Below are positions 1 through 8,922 of a stretch of 64,000 nucleotides of DNA, in pieces (the stretch's first letter is position 1; each line of letters begins with the position of its first letter). Both the position numbers and the translations under genes were made by a program. Below the pieces are notes generated by a model. That model was given only the letters and a program-made list of their open reading frames with translations, was not told the DNA's origin and did no database searches. Source of the stretch: Nitrosomonas sp. Nm166 (lineage in GTDB: Bacteria; Pseudomonadota; Gammaproteobacteria; Burkholderiales; Nitrosomonadaceae); contig NZ_FONE01000008.1 in NCBI RefSeq assembly GCF_900112825.1, positions 1 through 64,000 on the forward strand, read 5' to 3'.

Positions 1-1
1 T

Positions 2-79
2 GCCAGCGTCGTGAATGGAGATTTGTCAGCATCATTGGCTGCGCATCAAATACAAACCCATCGCTTGCTGCTTGACTGA
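2..79 (+). CDS. Possible C-terminal tail of a gene entering from the left edge
   Basis: One plus-strand frame is open from the window edge to a TGA at 77-79 and would encode a 25-residue tail ending in HRLLLD. It is too short to assign to a family and could be chance. Nothing else is recognisable before the next gene's stop codon at 161. Confidence 0.2.
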   Translation, partial: ASVVNGDLSASLAAHQIQTHRLLLD

Positions 80-160
80 TGCCTTACGGGTGGCGGTGGC
101 GATATGATAAACAGGATATTATCTGCAAAGCTTTTTGAGCGAAGTTTCAAAATACCAGAA

Positions 161-1642
161 TCACATTCTTTTATACCATCTTCCGTTTTCCACAACCTCA
201 TATTCAGCATATTCACCGATTATTAATTCCCAAAGTTTTCTATTCTTTGCTTCAATGAGCGTGTCGTAATCATTTTTTACAAAGAGATAAGTAGGGGGCT
301 TGTTTTTAAATTCAGAATAAAATTCTTCCCATTGATAATCTAAGTAATATTCCAATATCCAACCGTTAGTACTTAATTCAGGCAAATGGGCTGTAAACAA
401 GTACATTCTCGGGTTTCCGCATATAAAAATCGTATCTTCTGCTTTAATCACTTTGGCTATATTTGCTGAATCATTCTTAGCATAATCATAACCATTAAAT
501 TTAGAAAGGTTTTTTGAAACAACTCCTTGCCTAAGTGTATTCAGTTGACTGTAAAAAACGATAGGCAGGATGATAACGATTAAGAAATTTTTTGCCAGTT
601 GTGTTTTTAGTTGCATTTTTGGCAACCAATGATACAGAATAAAATCCAGACCTAGTGCAGCGAAAATGCCGATTGGGACATACAATAATTGAAAGTGGTA
701 GGACCACCATGAAGTTTTTTGCATGAGTATCACGAAAAGCCCGATGGCACCCCACGATATGATTAAACTGAAAAAGTGAGATTCTCTTTTGGGAATAAGA
801 AAAACACCAATAGCGGCGAGTAATAGAAACACCATCATTCTTTTGATAAACCATCGGACAGATGAATATAATCTATCCACAACGACTTGATCTTCCAGGC
901 CGATAACGCTCGCGGGTATTTTGAAATAAATATTGAGAACCAGATCTTCGATCTGATGAATAAAAACGTAAGATAAAAAGATTGATACCGGTATGATAAA
1001 TCCCAGGATTAATGGGAGTATGGGTTTAATAATATATTTCAGGCTCTTGCTTTTTAGGATGAATATAAAATGGATCAGAAGAAAGAAAAAAATTATCGGA
1101 CTGAAAACTAATTTGCATAATAGAACGATGCCTATGAGGACACCAATTGCCAGATAAGTAACAAACAGTCTATCTTCCGTTTTATAGGCTCTATCTAATA
1201 GCCAGACAATAAGAAATAGAGGAAAATTAATCAGTGCTTCTAATTGAGTTAAATGCAGGGGTTGTGCGTTGCAGTAATACACTGCAACGATGAACAGGGG
1301 CAGAAGCGCATTAAAATATTCAGCATGAAACAGTGAATATTTTTTTATCAGAGAAAACAATATAATGGAAAAAAGTATCCAATATCCCAATTCGAACAGA
1401 TGGATATTAATATCACCCCAACCAAAAGTTTTGCCTGCTATTAAATAAAATAAATAAATACCCGGTTGCTTATAGTCAAATAGATCTTTATATAATATCT
1501 TGCCCGAATCTAGCATTTGAGCAATCACTACGAATAAGGATTGGTCCCCCCCTAAAACAGTAAAGCTTTTAATTAAGCCTATAATTATTATGATGAGAAG
1601 GGTAGTAATAATTGCCAGTCTAGTTCTAATATATTGAATCAT
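161..1642 (-). CDS. GT-C fold membrane glycosyltransferase (PMT/ArnT-like)
   Basis: A 493-residue polytopic inner-membrane protein with about ten hydrophobic helices. The first helix is followed by an extracytoplasmic loop with GGDQSLF near residues 31-37 and DYKQPGIYLF further on, the layout typical of GT39/GT83 transferases, where an acidic residue in this loop is catalytic and the donor is a polyprenyl-phosphate sugar. The C-terminal 100 residues are soluble and periplasmic in character. It likely transfers a sugar to lipid, polysaccharide or protein, but donor and acceptor cannot be read from sequence. The gene stands alone, is AT-rich compared with ppsA, and has no strong Shine-Dalgarno sequence before its ATG, which fits an accessory gene. 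The fold family is fairly secure; the substrate is unknown. Confidence 0.75.
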   Translation of the reverse strand: MIQYIRTRLAIITTLLIIIIIGLIKSFTVLGGDQSLFVVIAQMLDSGKILYKDLFDYKQPGIYLFYLIAGKTFGWGDINIHLFELGYWILFSIILFSLIKKYSLFHAEYFNALLPLFIVAVYYCNAQPLHLTQLEALINFPLFLIVWLLDRAYKTEDRLFVTYLAIGVLIGIVLLCKLVFSPIIFFFLLIHFIFILKSKSLKYIIKPILPLILGFIIPVSIFLSYVFIHQIEDLVLNIYFKIPASVIGLEDQVVVDRLYSSVRWFIKRMMVFLLLAAIGVFLIPKRESHFFSLIISWGAIGLFVILMQKTSWWSYHFQLLYVPIGIFAALGLDFILYHWLPKMQLKTQLAKNFLIVIILPIVFYSQLNTLRQGVVSKNLSKFNGYDYAKNDSANIAKVIKAEDTIFICGNPRMYLFTAHLPELSTNGWILEYYLDYQWEEFYSEFKNKPPTYLFVKNDYDTLIEAKNRKLWELIIGEYAEYEVVENGRWYKRM

Positions 1643-1856
1643 TATGTTTATAAGATGTAATTAGATTAAGCAGGAGGTAACTTTTAAGAAATTTTCATTT
1701 CAGTGATTTTACACGTGGAAGTCGTGAAGTTAAGATAAAGTTTCATCTGAATCATCAAATTCTTCATTAAATATGATTTTTCTTCTGCAAATTTCCCTGC
1801 TTGAATGATACAGGTTATTGAATAAGTTAATGAACCGGATATTAATTTGCGGCAAA

Positions 1857-1910
1857 TCATGCTTGATAATGAGGTTGTGGAAGCTTAGCTAAGCTATTGG
1901 ATCTCTCCAT
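1857..1910 (-). CDS. Candidate 17-residue small ORF with a strong ribosome-binding site
   Basis: On the minus strand an ATG at 1908-1910 is preceded by AAGGAGGAAGTTATT, a near-perfect Shine-Dalgarno sequence at good spacing, and opens a 17-codon frame reading MERSNSLAKLPQPHYQA before TGA. The same frame can be extended upstream only to a poor TTG inside the end of ppsA. It lies 115 bases downstream of ppsA. A 14-bp palindrome (AGCTTAGCTAAGCT, 1882-1895) falls inside it. I do not recognise the peptide. It may be a real small protein, a leader peptide or a chance AGGAGG. Confidence 0.3.
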   Translation of the reverse strand: MERSNSLAKLPQPHYQA

Positions 1911-2025
1911 AATAACTTCCTCCTTAAATCTGAGCATAGTATGAATAAATTGATTTAAATGGCCTAATTCCGAGATCGGCGCTTGGACTAATGTGCACTC
2001 GTGCCGACAAGCTATATGGATCGGA

Positions 2026-4431
2026 TCAAGTAATGTGGCCTTCAATTTTATTTTCTTTTGACTGCTCTGCCAGATACAACCACGTTCTCACAACACTATC
2101 CGGGTTGAGTGAAAGCGTCTGAATACCTGCATTTACCAGCCAGTTAGCAAGATCAGGGTGGTCGGAGGGGCCTTGTCCGCAAATACCAATATATTTGTTA
2201 GCCTGTAAGCAAGCATCAATGGCTTGGCGTAATAAGGCTTTGACAGCAAGGTTGCGTTCGTCAAATGCCTCAGCCACTAAGCCGGAGTCACGATCTATGC
2301 CCAAAGTAAGCTGGGTGAGATCATTGGAGCCGATGGAAAAACCATCGAAATACTGTAGAAATTGCTCTGCCAGCAGCGCGTTGGCTGGAATTTCGCACAT
2401 CATGATCAGGCGCAAGCCATTCTCACCGCGTTTGAGGCCATTTGCAGCCAGCAAATTGACAATCTGCCGGGCTTCTGTCAAGGTTCTGACGAAAGGAATC
2501 ATGATTTCCACGTTAGTCAGACCCATTTCATTTCGTATTTTTTTAAGTGCCTGACATTCCAGTTCAAAACAATCCTGAAAATTTTGGGAGATATAACGGG
2601 ATGCGCCACGAAAACCAAGCATCGGATTTTCCTCTTTTGGCTCATAAAGTGAGCCACCGATCAGATTGGCGTATTCATTGGATTTAAAATCTGACAAACG
2701 CACGATGACTGGTTTGGGTGCAAATGCGGCGGCGATGGTGGCGATACCTTCGCTGAGCTTAGCGACATAAAACTGCACCGGATCATGATATCCAGCGCAT
2801 TTTTGCTCAATAGTTTGTTTTAGATCATCTGAAAGATTGGAATAATCGAGAATCGCTTTGGGATGCACGCCAATCATGCGGGCAATGATAAATTCCAGCC
2901 GCGCCAAGCCCACGCCGTGATTGGGCAGTTTCTGCAAATCAAATGCCAAGTCTGGATTACCAATGTTCATCGCAATTTTGACCGGCGAAGACGGCATCGA
3001 CTCGAGCGCAAGCTCAGTGATTTCAATATCCAGCGCACCATCAAAAACGTAACCCTCGTCACCTTCCGCGCAGGATGCGGTGACTATCTGTCCTTCCATT
3101 AGTACCTCAGTGGCGTCATTGCAGCCAACTACGGCAGGAATACCCAGTTCACGGGCAACGATGGCAGCGTGGCAAGTGCGTCCACCGCGATTGGTAACAA
3201 TTGCGGCTGCCCGTTTCATGATCGGCTCCCAATCGGGATCTGTCATATCAGTTACCAGAATGTCGCCCTCTTGTATTTTGGACATTTCCTGAACATTGAG
3301 AATCAGCCGAGCTGGGCCACTGCCGATTTTTTGCCCAATTGCGCGGCCAGACACCAGAATTTTCGATTTGTTTTTGAGGTGATAACTTCTCAGCAGTTTG
3401 GTATCAATGTGCGATTGCACGGTTTCCGGACGGGCTTGCAGGATATACAACCTGCCGCTGATACCATCTTTTCCCCACTCAATATCCATCGGTTTCTGAT
3501 AATGCCGTTCAATGATGAGTGCCTGGCGCGCCAGTTCTTCGACCTCCTCATCGCTAATGGCAAAACGATGCTGCTGAGACAGCGGTACAGCACGGGTTTC
3601 TACTGTGTGATGCACATCGGGATTTTGCGCATACTGGATTTGCACGCGCTTGGAACCCAGATTGCGTTTGATGATGGCGGATTTTCCCTGGATCAGTGAA
3701 GGCTTATAAACATAGAATTCATCCGGGTTGACGATGCCTTGTACGATTGCTTCGCCCAATCCATAAGAAGCTGTGATCAGCACTACCTGATCAAAACCGG
3801 ATTCCGTATCCAGCGTGAAAATGACCCCTGAAGCACCGACATCACTGCGGACCATATGCTGAATCCCGACAGATAAAGCCACATCGGCATGCACAAAACC
3901 TTTATGCACCCGGTAAGCGATGGCACGATCGCTATACAGCGAAGTAAAGACGTGTTTGACGGCTGTTAATAAATTTTTTGACCCACAAATATTCAGCAGT
4001 GTTTCCTGCTGTCCGGCAAACGATGCATCGGCGAGATCTTCTGCCGTGGCCGATGATCGTACCGCGACGGAAACTTCACCATTACCGGCATCTAGCTGCA
4101 TTTTTTCGTAGGCGTGGATGATTTCATCCTGCAGACGAGCAGGTAGTGGTGCTTCCATCATCCAGTTACGGATCTCACGACTGGTTTGGGCAAGCGCCGC
4201 AACATTTTGGATATCCAGTATCGAGAGGGCATGTGCGATGCGTTGATCTAAACCATTCAGTGCGAGAAAATCGCGAAACGCACGGGCTGTCGTGGCAAAT
4301 CCGTTGGGCACACTGACGCCGACTGCAGATAATTGACTGATCATTTCACCCAATGATGCATTTTTGCCACCAACGCGATCAACATCCGTCGCGCGTAATT
4401 GGTCAAGCCAAAGAATATAATCTGAGCTCAT
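2026..4431 (-). CDS. ppsA: Phosphoenolpyruvate synthase
   Basis: Converts pyruvate, ATP and water to phosphoenolpyruvate, AMP and phosphate in the cytoplasm, the entry to gluconeogenesis. The 801-residue length matches the family. The N-terminal ATP-grasp/pyruvate-binding domain starts with [11 protein letters not shown] near residue 21 and carries [10 protein letters not shown] near 124. The swivelling phosphohistidine domain has [19 protein letters not shown] with the catalytic histidine at residue 421. The C-terminal TIM barrel carries [15 protein letters not shown] and [12 protein letters not shown]. The start is an ATG preceded by AGGT. An autotrophic ammonia oxidiser would use it to make hexoses from C3 compounds. 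No PEP synthase regulatory protein (ppsR) gene is visible nearby. Confidence 0.97.
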   Translation of the reverse strand: MSSDYILWLDQLRATDVDRVGGKNASLGEMISQLSAVGVSVPNGFATTARAFRDFLALNGLDQRIAHALSILDIQNVAALAQTSREIRNWMMEAPLPARLQDEIIHAYEKMQLDAGNGEVSVAVRSSATAEDLADASFAGQQETLLNICGSKNLLTAVKHVFTSLYSDRAIAYRVHKGFVHADVALSVGIQHMVRSDVGASGVIFTLDTESGFDQVVLITASYGLGEAIVQGIVNPDEFYVYKPSLIQGKSAIIKRNLGSKRVQIQYAQNPDVHHTVETRAVPLSQQHRFAISDEEVEELARQALIIERHYQKPMDIEWGKDGISGRLYILQARPETVQSHIDTKLLRSYHLKNKSKILVSGRAIGQKIGSGPARLILNVQEMSKIQEGDILVTDMTDPDWEPIMKRAAAIVTNRGGRTCHAAIVARELGIPAVVGCNDATEVLMEGQIVTASCAEGDEGYVFDGALDIEITELALESMPSSPVKIAMNIGNPDLAFDLQKLPNHGVGLARLEFIIARMIGVHPKAILDYSNLSDDLKQTIEQKCAGYHDPVQFYVAKLSEGIATIAAAFAPKPVIVRLSDFKSNEYANLIGGSLYEPKEENPMLGFRGASRYISQNFQDCFELECQALKKIRNEMGLTNVEIMIPFVRTLTEARQIVNLLAANGLKRGENGLRLIMMCEIPANALLAEQFLQYFDGFSIGSNDLTQLTLGIDRDSGLVAEAFDERNLAVKALLRQAIDACLQANKYIGICGQGPSDHPDLANWLVNAGIQTLSLNPDSVVRTWLYLAEQSKENKIEGHIT

Positions 4432-4491
4432 TTTCTACCTGCTTATGAACAACTATTTATTGTTTAAGTATGCGCATTACTGCGCAAATTA

Positions 4492-5487
4492 TCAGTGTGG
4501 CGTGAGGACGACTTTTCCTATCGGGTGATTTTGTTCAAGAAAACTTTGTGCCTCTGCAGCTTCTGCCAACTCAAAAGTGCGTGCAATTTCGATGACTAAT
4601 TCGTTTTCATCGAATAATGCGGCACATCGCCGTAATATTTCAGTTTGGTGTAATTTTGCATCTTCCAGTTCCATCAGAACAGGCGTCAACATCATTTCAA
4701 GGCTAAATCGCACATTCCGCATGCGTGCCTCACTCCAGTGAGTATCAGGTACAGGTTGCAGTATTGTTACTACATCACCATAAGGCTTAACACAACTGAA
4801 ACAGCTTTGTAATACATCCGCACCGACCGTATCGAACGCGATATCCACACCTCTGCCAGTCCACTGAGACACTTCTGTGGCGACATCTTGAGTCTGGTAA
4901 TTGATGACTTTATCTGCACCCAAGCGTTTCACAAAATATGCCTTTTCTTCATTACTTACGGTTGTGATCACTCTGGCACCGGCCAGTTTTGCCAATTGAA
5001 TAGCTGCATGACCTACACCGCCTGCGCCTGCGTGGATTAATATCGTTTGACCGCTGGCAATACGTGCTCGATCGTGCAAGGCTTCCCATGCTGTAATAAG
5101 AACCAGAGGAGCTGCAGCAGCCTGCTCAAAAGATAAAGATTGGGGTTTCAATGCCAGCAAGTTTGCGTCTACCAGCACAAATTCAGCGTAAGTACCTTGA
5201 CGGCTATTAAAGCCTGGCTGGGAAAAATATACTTCATCTCCAGGCTTGAAATTCTGCACATGATGGCCAACAGCTTCTACAATGCCGGCACCATCACATC
5301 CAGGTATTACAGGAGAAGTCACCGGAAAACGCTCGGGTGCAGTTCGAAGCTTGATATCAATCGGATTAATACCGATAGCTTTGATACGCACCAGAACCTG
5401 ATGATCATCACATTGACTGAGAACTTCGATATCGCCGTATTGCAAGACACTGGCTGGTCCGCCTTTTTTAAAATATACTGCTTTCAT
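4492..5487 (-). CDS. Zinc-less MDR family oxidoreductase (NADPH:quinone reductase-like)
   Basis: A 331-residue medium-chain dehydrogenase/reductase. The GroES-like N-terminal domain begins MKAVYFKKGGPASVLQ. The nucleotide-binding Rossmann motif HAGAGGVGHAAIQLAKLAGA lies near residues 147-166, followed by GADKVINYQ and GVDIAFDTVG, all typical of the quinone oxidoreductase/zeta-crystallin branch. No structural-zinc cysteine cluster is present. The ATG at 5485-5487 has GGAG six bases upstream and is preferred to an upstream in-frame TTG. It probably reduces quinones or alpha,beta-unsaturated carbonyls with NADPH. The physiological substrate is unknown. It lies 60 bases upstream of ppsA, but coupling is not evident. 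Confidence 0.85.
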   Translation of the reverse strand: MKAVYFKKGGPASVLQYGDIEVLSQCDDHQVLVRIKAIGINPIDIKLRTAPERFPVTSPVIPGCDGAGIVEAVGHHVQNFKPGDEVYFSQPGFNSRQGTYAEFVLVDANLLALKPQSLSFEQAAAAPLVLITAWEALHDRARIASGQTILIHAGAGGVGHAAIQLAKLAGARVITTVSNEEKAYFVKRLGADKVINYQTQDVATEVSQWTGRGVDIAFDTVGADVLQSCFSCVKPYGDVVTILQPVPDTHWSEARMRNVRFSLEMMLTPVLMELEDAKLHQTEILRRCAALFDENELVIEIARTFELAEAAEAQSFLEQNHPIGKVVLTPH

Positions 5488-5765
5488 AGTCAACTCCAAA
5501 TTATTTTCCTGATACCTAAAATTTTAATCTGTTTCCGGCTAATTCTTAGTCAGTTGCGACATAAAATATTTGCTGAGAAATACTTCTTTAAATAATGTTA
5601 TTGTATTTCCAGCGAGATATTGGTGAAGATAATGCTGCTAATAAGACATTGCAGGATAAGATCGTGCTTATCATCGCTCTTGTTTGCAGAGAGTGGTTTC
5701 AGTAAAAATGAACCTTAGTCAAGATTTCAAATCGAATAATTCATTTATTCCGGGTTTACCATGTC

Positions 5766-6215
5766 ATGTACCTCGATAAAATTTATACGCTGCAAACAGG
5801 GGTTAGCCTTAAAATTTCAACGGCTGCTTTACAAAAACTGATTGCAAATGCCATCAATCAACGATTATTGTCCGAATTGGAAAACATTCGCTGCATAGCA
5901 GATTTATATGCTTATCTATCAGTTGTTGTCTATGAAGGTGCCGAGGATTTAATCAAGAGACGGCATCGCTGGATCAATCATAAAATCAGAAAGGCGTTAC
6001 TCACTAAGCAACCGGTTGCTTTTAATACTTTTTGTAAGCTTTTCTGGCGCAATCTCGATGAAGAGGATCCGGATGGTGATGAATGGCAGCAATTGATCGC
6101 AAGTGATCAGTTTTACTCTCAATTGACTACTCTACTCAATAAATTGCGTATCACTGAACGCAATTTGCAGCAATACAAGACAACACTGCCGGATTTGAAT
6201 TTAGAGTCAGCATAA
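5766..6215 (+). CDS. Hypothetical protein
   Basis: A 149-residue soluble protein, mostly helical, with no signal peptide or membrane segment. Charged segments such as IKRRHRWINHKIRKAL and an acidic NLDEEDPDGDEWQQL are visible. I do not recognise a family. It is transcribed alone, divergent from the MDR oxidoreductase across about 280 bases of AT-rich DNA, and convergent with the multicopper oxidase operon, with which it shares a bidirectional terminator. The ATG has no strong Shine-Dalgarno sequence. Codon use looks like that of the neighbouring genes, so I take it as a real gene. Confidence 0.6.
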   Translation: MYLDKIYTLQTGVSLKISTAALQKLIANAINQRLLSELENIRCIADLYAYLSVVVYEGAEDLIKRRHRWINHKIRKALLTKQPVAFNTFCKLFWRNLDEEDPDGDEWQQLIASDQFYSQLTTLLNKLRITERNLQQYKTTLPDLNLESA

Positions 6216-6219
6216 ATAA

Positions 6220-6246
6220 GAAGCTATTGCCAAGGGCAATAGCTTC
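6220..6246. terminator. Bidirectional intrinsic terminator
   Basis: A perfect 12-bp stem (GAAGCTATTGCC / GGCAATAGCTTC) with a 3-base AAG loop lies between the convergent ends of the hypothetical gene (stop 6215) and the multicopper oxidase (stop 6252). The sequence leaving on the minus strand is T-rich; on the plus strand it is CATTTTC. Confidence 0.8.
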
Positions 6247-6251
6247 CATTT

Positions 6252-8096
6252 TCAATCTTCCCCAACGTCAAAACGCACCATCATAGCGTGGTCTTCGTGG
6301 ATCGTATTGTGGCAGTGCATCACATATTTTCCAACAAAATCCCGGAATCGTATAAATACTCTCATGCGTGAGTTAGGCCCCAGTACGAAGACATCCTTGC
6401 GTCCTCTCTCGTGCGCTGGTACGGGTACTTCGTTTCCACTCACAAACTTGTTGAGGATAATTCCCTCTTCCAAATGAATATGGATAGGATGACTCCAACC
6501 ACCGGATGAATTGATCAAATCCCAGATTTCCGCGCTGCCTTTAGTGATGGTGACGCGTGCAGTATTGGGATTCATGAAGCGATCATTGATTGCCCACATA
6601 CCGTTTTTGCGTGTGAATGACCAGCGTCTAACGCGTGCTGCTGCGATTTCAGCTGCAGTTGGTCTGCGCAGCGGGCGCAAGAAACTCGGTACCCGGCTGA
6701 CATCTGGTTCAGAAGGCTCGCGATCGACAATGAACTTGAGCACGCGCTTGCCTGGTGCTTTAACATCATCGGGTCCACGTGTATCATCCTGCTCTAGCCG
6801 GTTGACGAGATAAAGTTCCGTTCCCAATGCATATTGGGAGAAGTCCACTACAATGTCAGCTCGCTCAGCCACGGCTAGCCTGATCCTGGTTTGATTGAGT
6901 AATGGTCTGCGCAAGAAATTGCCGTCATTGGCGATGTAAGTGAATCGCTGCACCACATTCGCGGCGTTAACCAGATGAAACTGGTAAAACCGGCTTGGTC
7001 CCGCATCGAGCAGGCGCAGCCGGTACTTGCGCCGCGCTACCCGCAGCACTGGTTCGATCTTGCCATTGACTACGATTTTGTCACCCAATGTGCCTTCGGA
7101 ATCAAGTTGGTCGAATATATGGATGCCTTTCGCGTTAAAACGCAGGTCCTTGAATACCAGCGGATAGTCATAGGGATGACTTGGCAGCCGCAAGGCATTC
7201 GGGTTGCCATCCTGTTCGTCGCCCGAGTCGAGCTCATCGAACAACAGGTAAAAAGCTGATATTCCGCGAGCCGCATTAGGCGCAGTGAAATCTTGTGTAT
7301 GGTCGTGATACCACAGCGTGCCGAGGGCCTCGCGACTATCCCCGATACCGCCAAATTCGTCGAGTCCGGCATAGACGTTGAGATAAAGGTGATCTTTGAA
7401 TCGTCCGGGCGCATCAAGCGTTGGACCTTTTTTTGTCCTGCTGAAAAAGTCACCCGGAAAACCGTCGCTTTCAGAAGCCATGTGCAAATTGTGCAGATGC
7501 ATGCTGATTTCAGGCGAGCCGAAGCCGGTCAATGCTGTGTTGTTGCTACCATGATCCTCTGGCAACTCGTTATGCAAACGGACGATGATTGGACGCCCGT
7601 AGCGGGCGAAGATCGTAGGATTAAGGTGGGGGGCGCCACTTTCAGTACGACCGACGTAGTTCCAGACCAGCTGAGGCGGATAATCCGGATGGAATACATG
7701 ATCGGTAATCGCTTCAACTTTCAACTCATAAAGATCTGCCTCGCCGGGTTGAAGAACCGGCGCCCCGAAGAATTCATCCCAGCGTTGATGCCTCTCACGT
7801 CCACATTCGCCAGCGTCGGTATTCGCATCTCCTTGGGGAGGGGGTAGGGGGCCGGCAAACAGATCCGTCTGTGACAGGGGTTCAATCACTGCCGGTAGCT
7901 CTTCTTGCCACGGCGTGGTTGGCGGGCTGGGCGGTAGGCTTGGAACAAGTACTTGTGCGCCACTTTTGCGTGAGGTCAGGATTGCTGGCGCAGCCAAAAC
8001 CGTAGCGCCCGTTGTTTTAAGGAAGGATCGCCTCGATTGGTTGGATGGAGAATCAGAGGAGCTGTCCTGTGTAGAATCATGTTCCGAATTTTTCAT
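6252..8096 (-). CDS. Tat-exported three-domain multicopper oxidase (first copy)
   Basis: A periplasmic or cell-surface copper oxidase coupling one-electron oxidation of a substrate to four-electron reduction of O2. The N-terminus has a twin-arginine signal, SRRSFLKTTGATVLAAPAIL, with arginines at about 23-24 followed by a hydrophobic stretch. All four copper-binding clusters are present: HLHNLH (201-206), WYHDH (263-267), HPIHIHLEEG in the third domain, and HCHNTIHEDHAMM (595-607) with the type 1 Cys596, histidines and axial Met. The layout resembles CotA/phenoxazinone-synthase-like enzymes. The second of two adjacent ATGs (8096) fits the GAGGAGG ribosome site better. It is the last gene of an MCO-SCO-MCO operon, 151 bases after the SCO gene. 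Substrate is inferred only from context. Confidence 0.93.
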   Translation of the reverse strand: MKNSEHDSTQDSSSDSPSNQSRRSFLKTTGATVLAAPAILTSRKSGAQVLVPSLPPSPPTTPWQEELPAVIEPLSQTDLFAGPLPPPQGDANTDAGECGRERHQRWDEFFGAPVLQPGEADLYELKVEAITDHVFHPDYPPQLVWNYVGRTESGAPHLNPTIFARYGRPIIVRLHNELPEDHGSNNTALTGFGSPEISMHLHNLHMASESDGFPGDFFSRTKKGPTLDAPGRFKDHLYLNVYAGLDEFGGIGDSREALGTLWYHDHTQDFTAPNAARGISAFYLLFDELDSGDEQDGNPNALRLPSHPYDYPLVFKDLRFNAKGIHIFDQLDSEGTLGDKIVVNGKIEPVLRVARRKYRLRLLDAGPSRFYQFHLVNAANVVQRFTYIANDGNFLRRPLLNQTRIRLAVAERADIVVDFSQYALGTELYLVNRLEQDDTRGPDDVKAPGKRVLKFIVDREPSEPDVSRVPSFLRPLRRPTAAEIAAARVRRWSFTRKNGMWAINDRFMNPNTARVTITKGSAEIWDLINSSGGWSHPIHIHLEEGIILNKFVSGNEVPVPAHERGRKDVFVLGPNSRMRVFIRFRDFVGKYVMHCHNTIHEDHAMMVRFDVGED

Positions 8097-8190
8097 CATT
8101 CCTCCTCAGTTTGCATGCTGACTATATGGTTCAGAAAATTCTGAGCAAGCGACTATTTCCCTGCTCAGGTTTTACGTTACGTGAATCATC

Positions 8191-8221
8191 AACCAGTGCC
8201 AATTAGTGATTGGCACTGGTT
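8191..8221. terminator. Intercistronic stem-loop in the copper oxidase operon
   Basis: A perfect 13-bp stem (AACCAGTGCCAAT / ATTGGCACTGGTT) with a 5-base loop lies between the SCO gene and the downstream oxidase. It has no T-tract on the minus strand, so it may be a partial terminator or an mRNA-stabilising structure that sets relative amounts of the two oxidases. Confidence 0.6.
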
Positions 8222-8250
8222 AGCATCGTAAGAATCTTACTGCAGGCGAT

Positions 8251-8910
8251 CTAAATATGTCTGGTATGCACAGCCCTTGGATCGAGATGATTAATGGTAG
8301 CCATGATCTGCTGCGGTTCGGACAATGCTGGTGCCATGCTCCAGCGATTCAGTGCGTCGTTACCGATGCGTACCATGCCAGTGTGATTTTCTTTCACATT
8401 ATCAATGTTCTCGTCACGATCAAAGAAACCAAGCCGGTAGCGCACTAACTTGATATCCTCCGGTGCGCCTGTCAGAAATTTCCAACTCGACTGTATGCCG
8501 TGACGTTCTGCATATTGCCGGAGTACTTCTGGCGTATCCAGTTCGGGCTGCAAGGTAATCGAATACATAAAAACATCGCGTCCTACACGTTCACCCAACA
8601 TATTTTGCACCTGTACCAGGTTGGCTGTCGCTATCGGACAAATGCCAGCACATTGTGCATATATCATATTGATAGCAACCACTTTATCGCGAATCAAGTC
8701 GTCATAAAATCGAACAGCTTTTCCTTCATGCGTATATAGCGCAACGTTAGGAAAGGGGGTGTTACCTTCTGCTGCGGTTCTGTTTTGATTGGTATGAGGT
8801 ATGTTATTGCCAAGTTTCTGCCAGGCACTGTTTAATCCGATCATACCTAAGGCGGTTAAACCCATACCGGCCAATATTTCTCTACGCGTAATTGCTTTTT
8901 TTTCGTTCAT
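8251..8910 (-). CDS. SCO1/SenC family copper chaperone
   Basis: A 219-residue membrane-anchored thioredoxin-fold protein. The N-terminus has ITRREILAGMGLTALGMIGL, a signal or anchor with adjacent arginines. The copper-binding CxxxC is CAGIC (Cys87, Cys91), and the distal histidine is His176 in KENHTGMVRIG, the complete metal ligand set of the family. SCO proteins deliver copper or reduce cysteines at copper sites in the periplasm. It lies 12 bases downstream of one multicopper oxidase and upstream of another, so it most likely metallates these enzymes rather than cytochrome oxidase; no cox genes are near. The Tat-like arginines suggest export together with its clients. Confidence 0.9.
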   Translation of the reverse strand: MNEKKAITRREILAGMGLTALGMIGLNSAWQKLGNNIPHTNQNRTAAEGNTPFPNVALYTHEGKAVRFYDDLIRDKVVAINMIYAQCAGICPIATANLVQVQNMLGERVGRDVFMYSITLQPELDTPEVLRQYAERHGIQSSWKFLTGAPEDIKLVRYRLGFFDRDENIDNVKENHTGMVRIGNDALNRWSMAPALSEPQQIMATINHLDPRAVHTRHI

Positions 8911-8922
8911 GATCAGCTCCTT

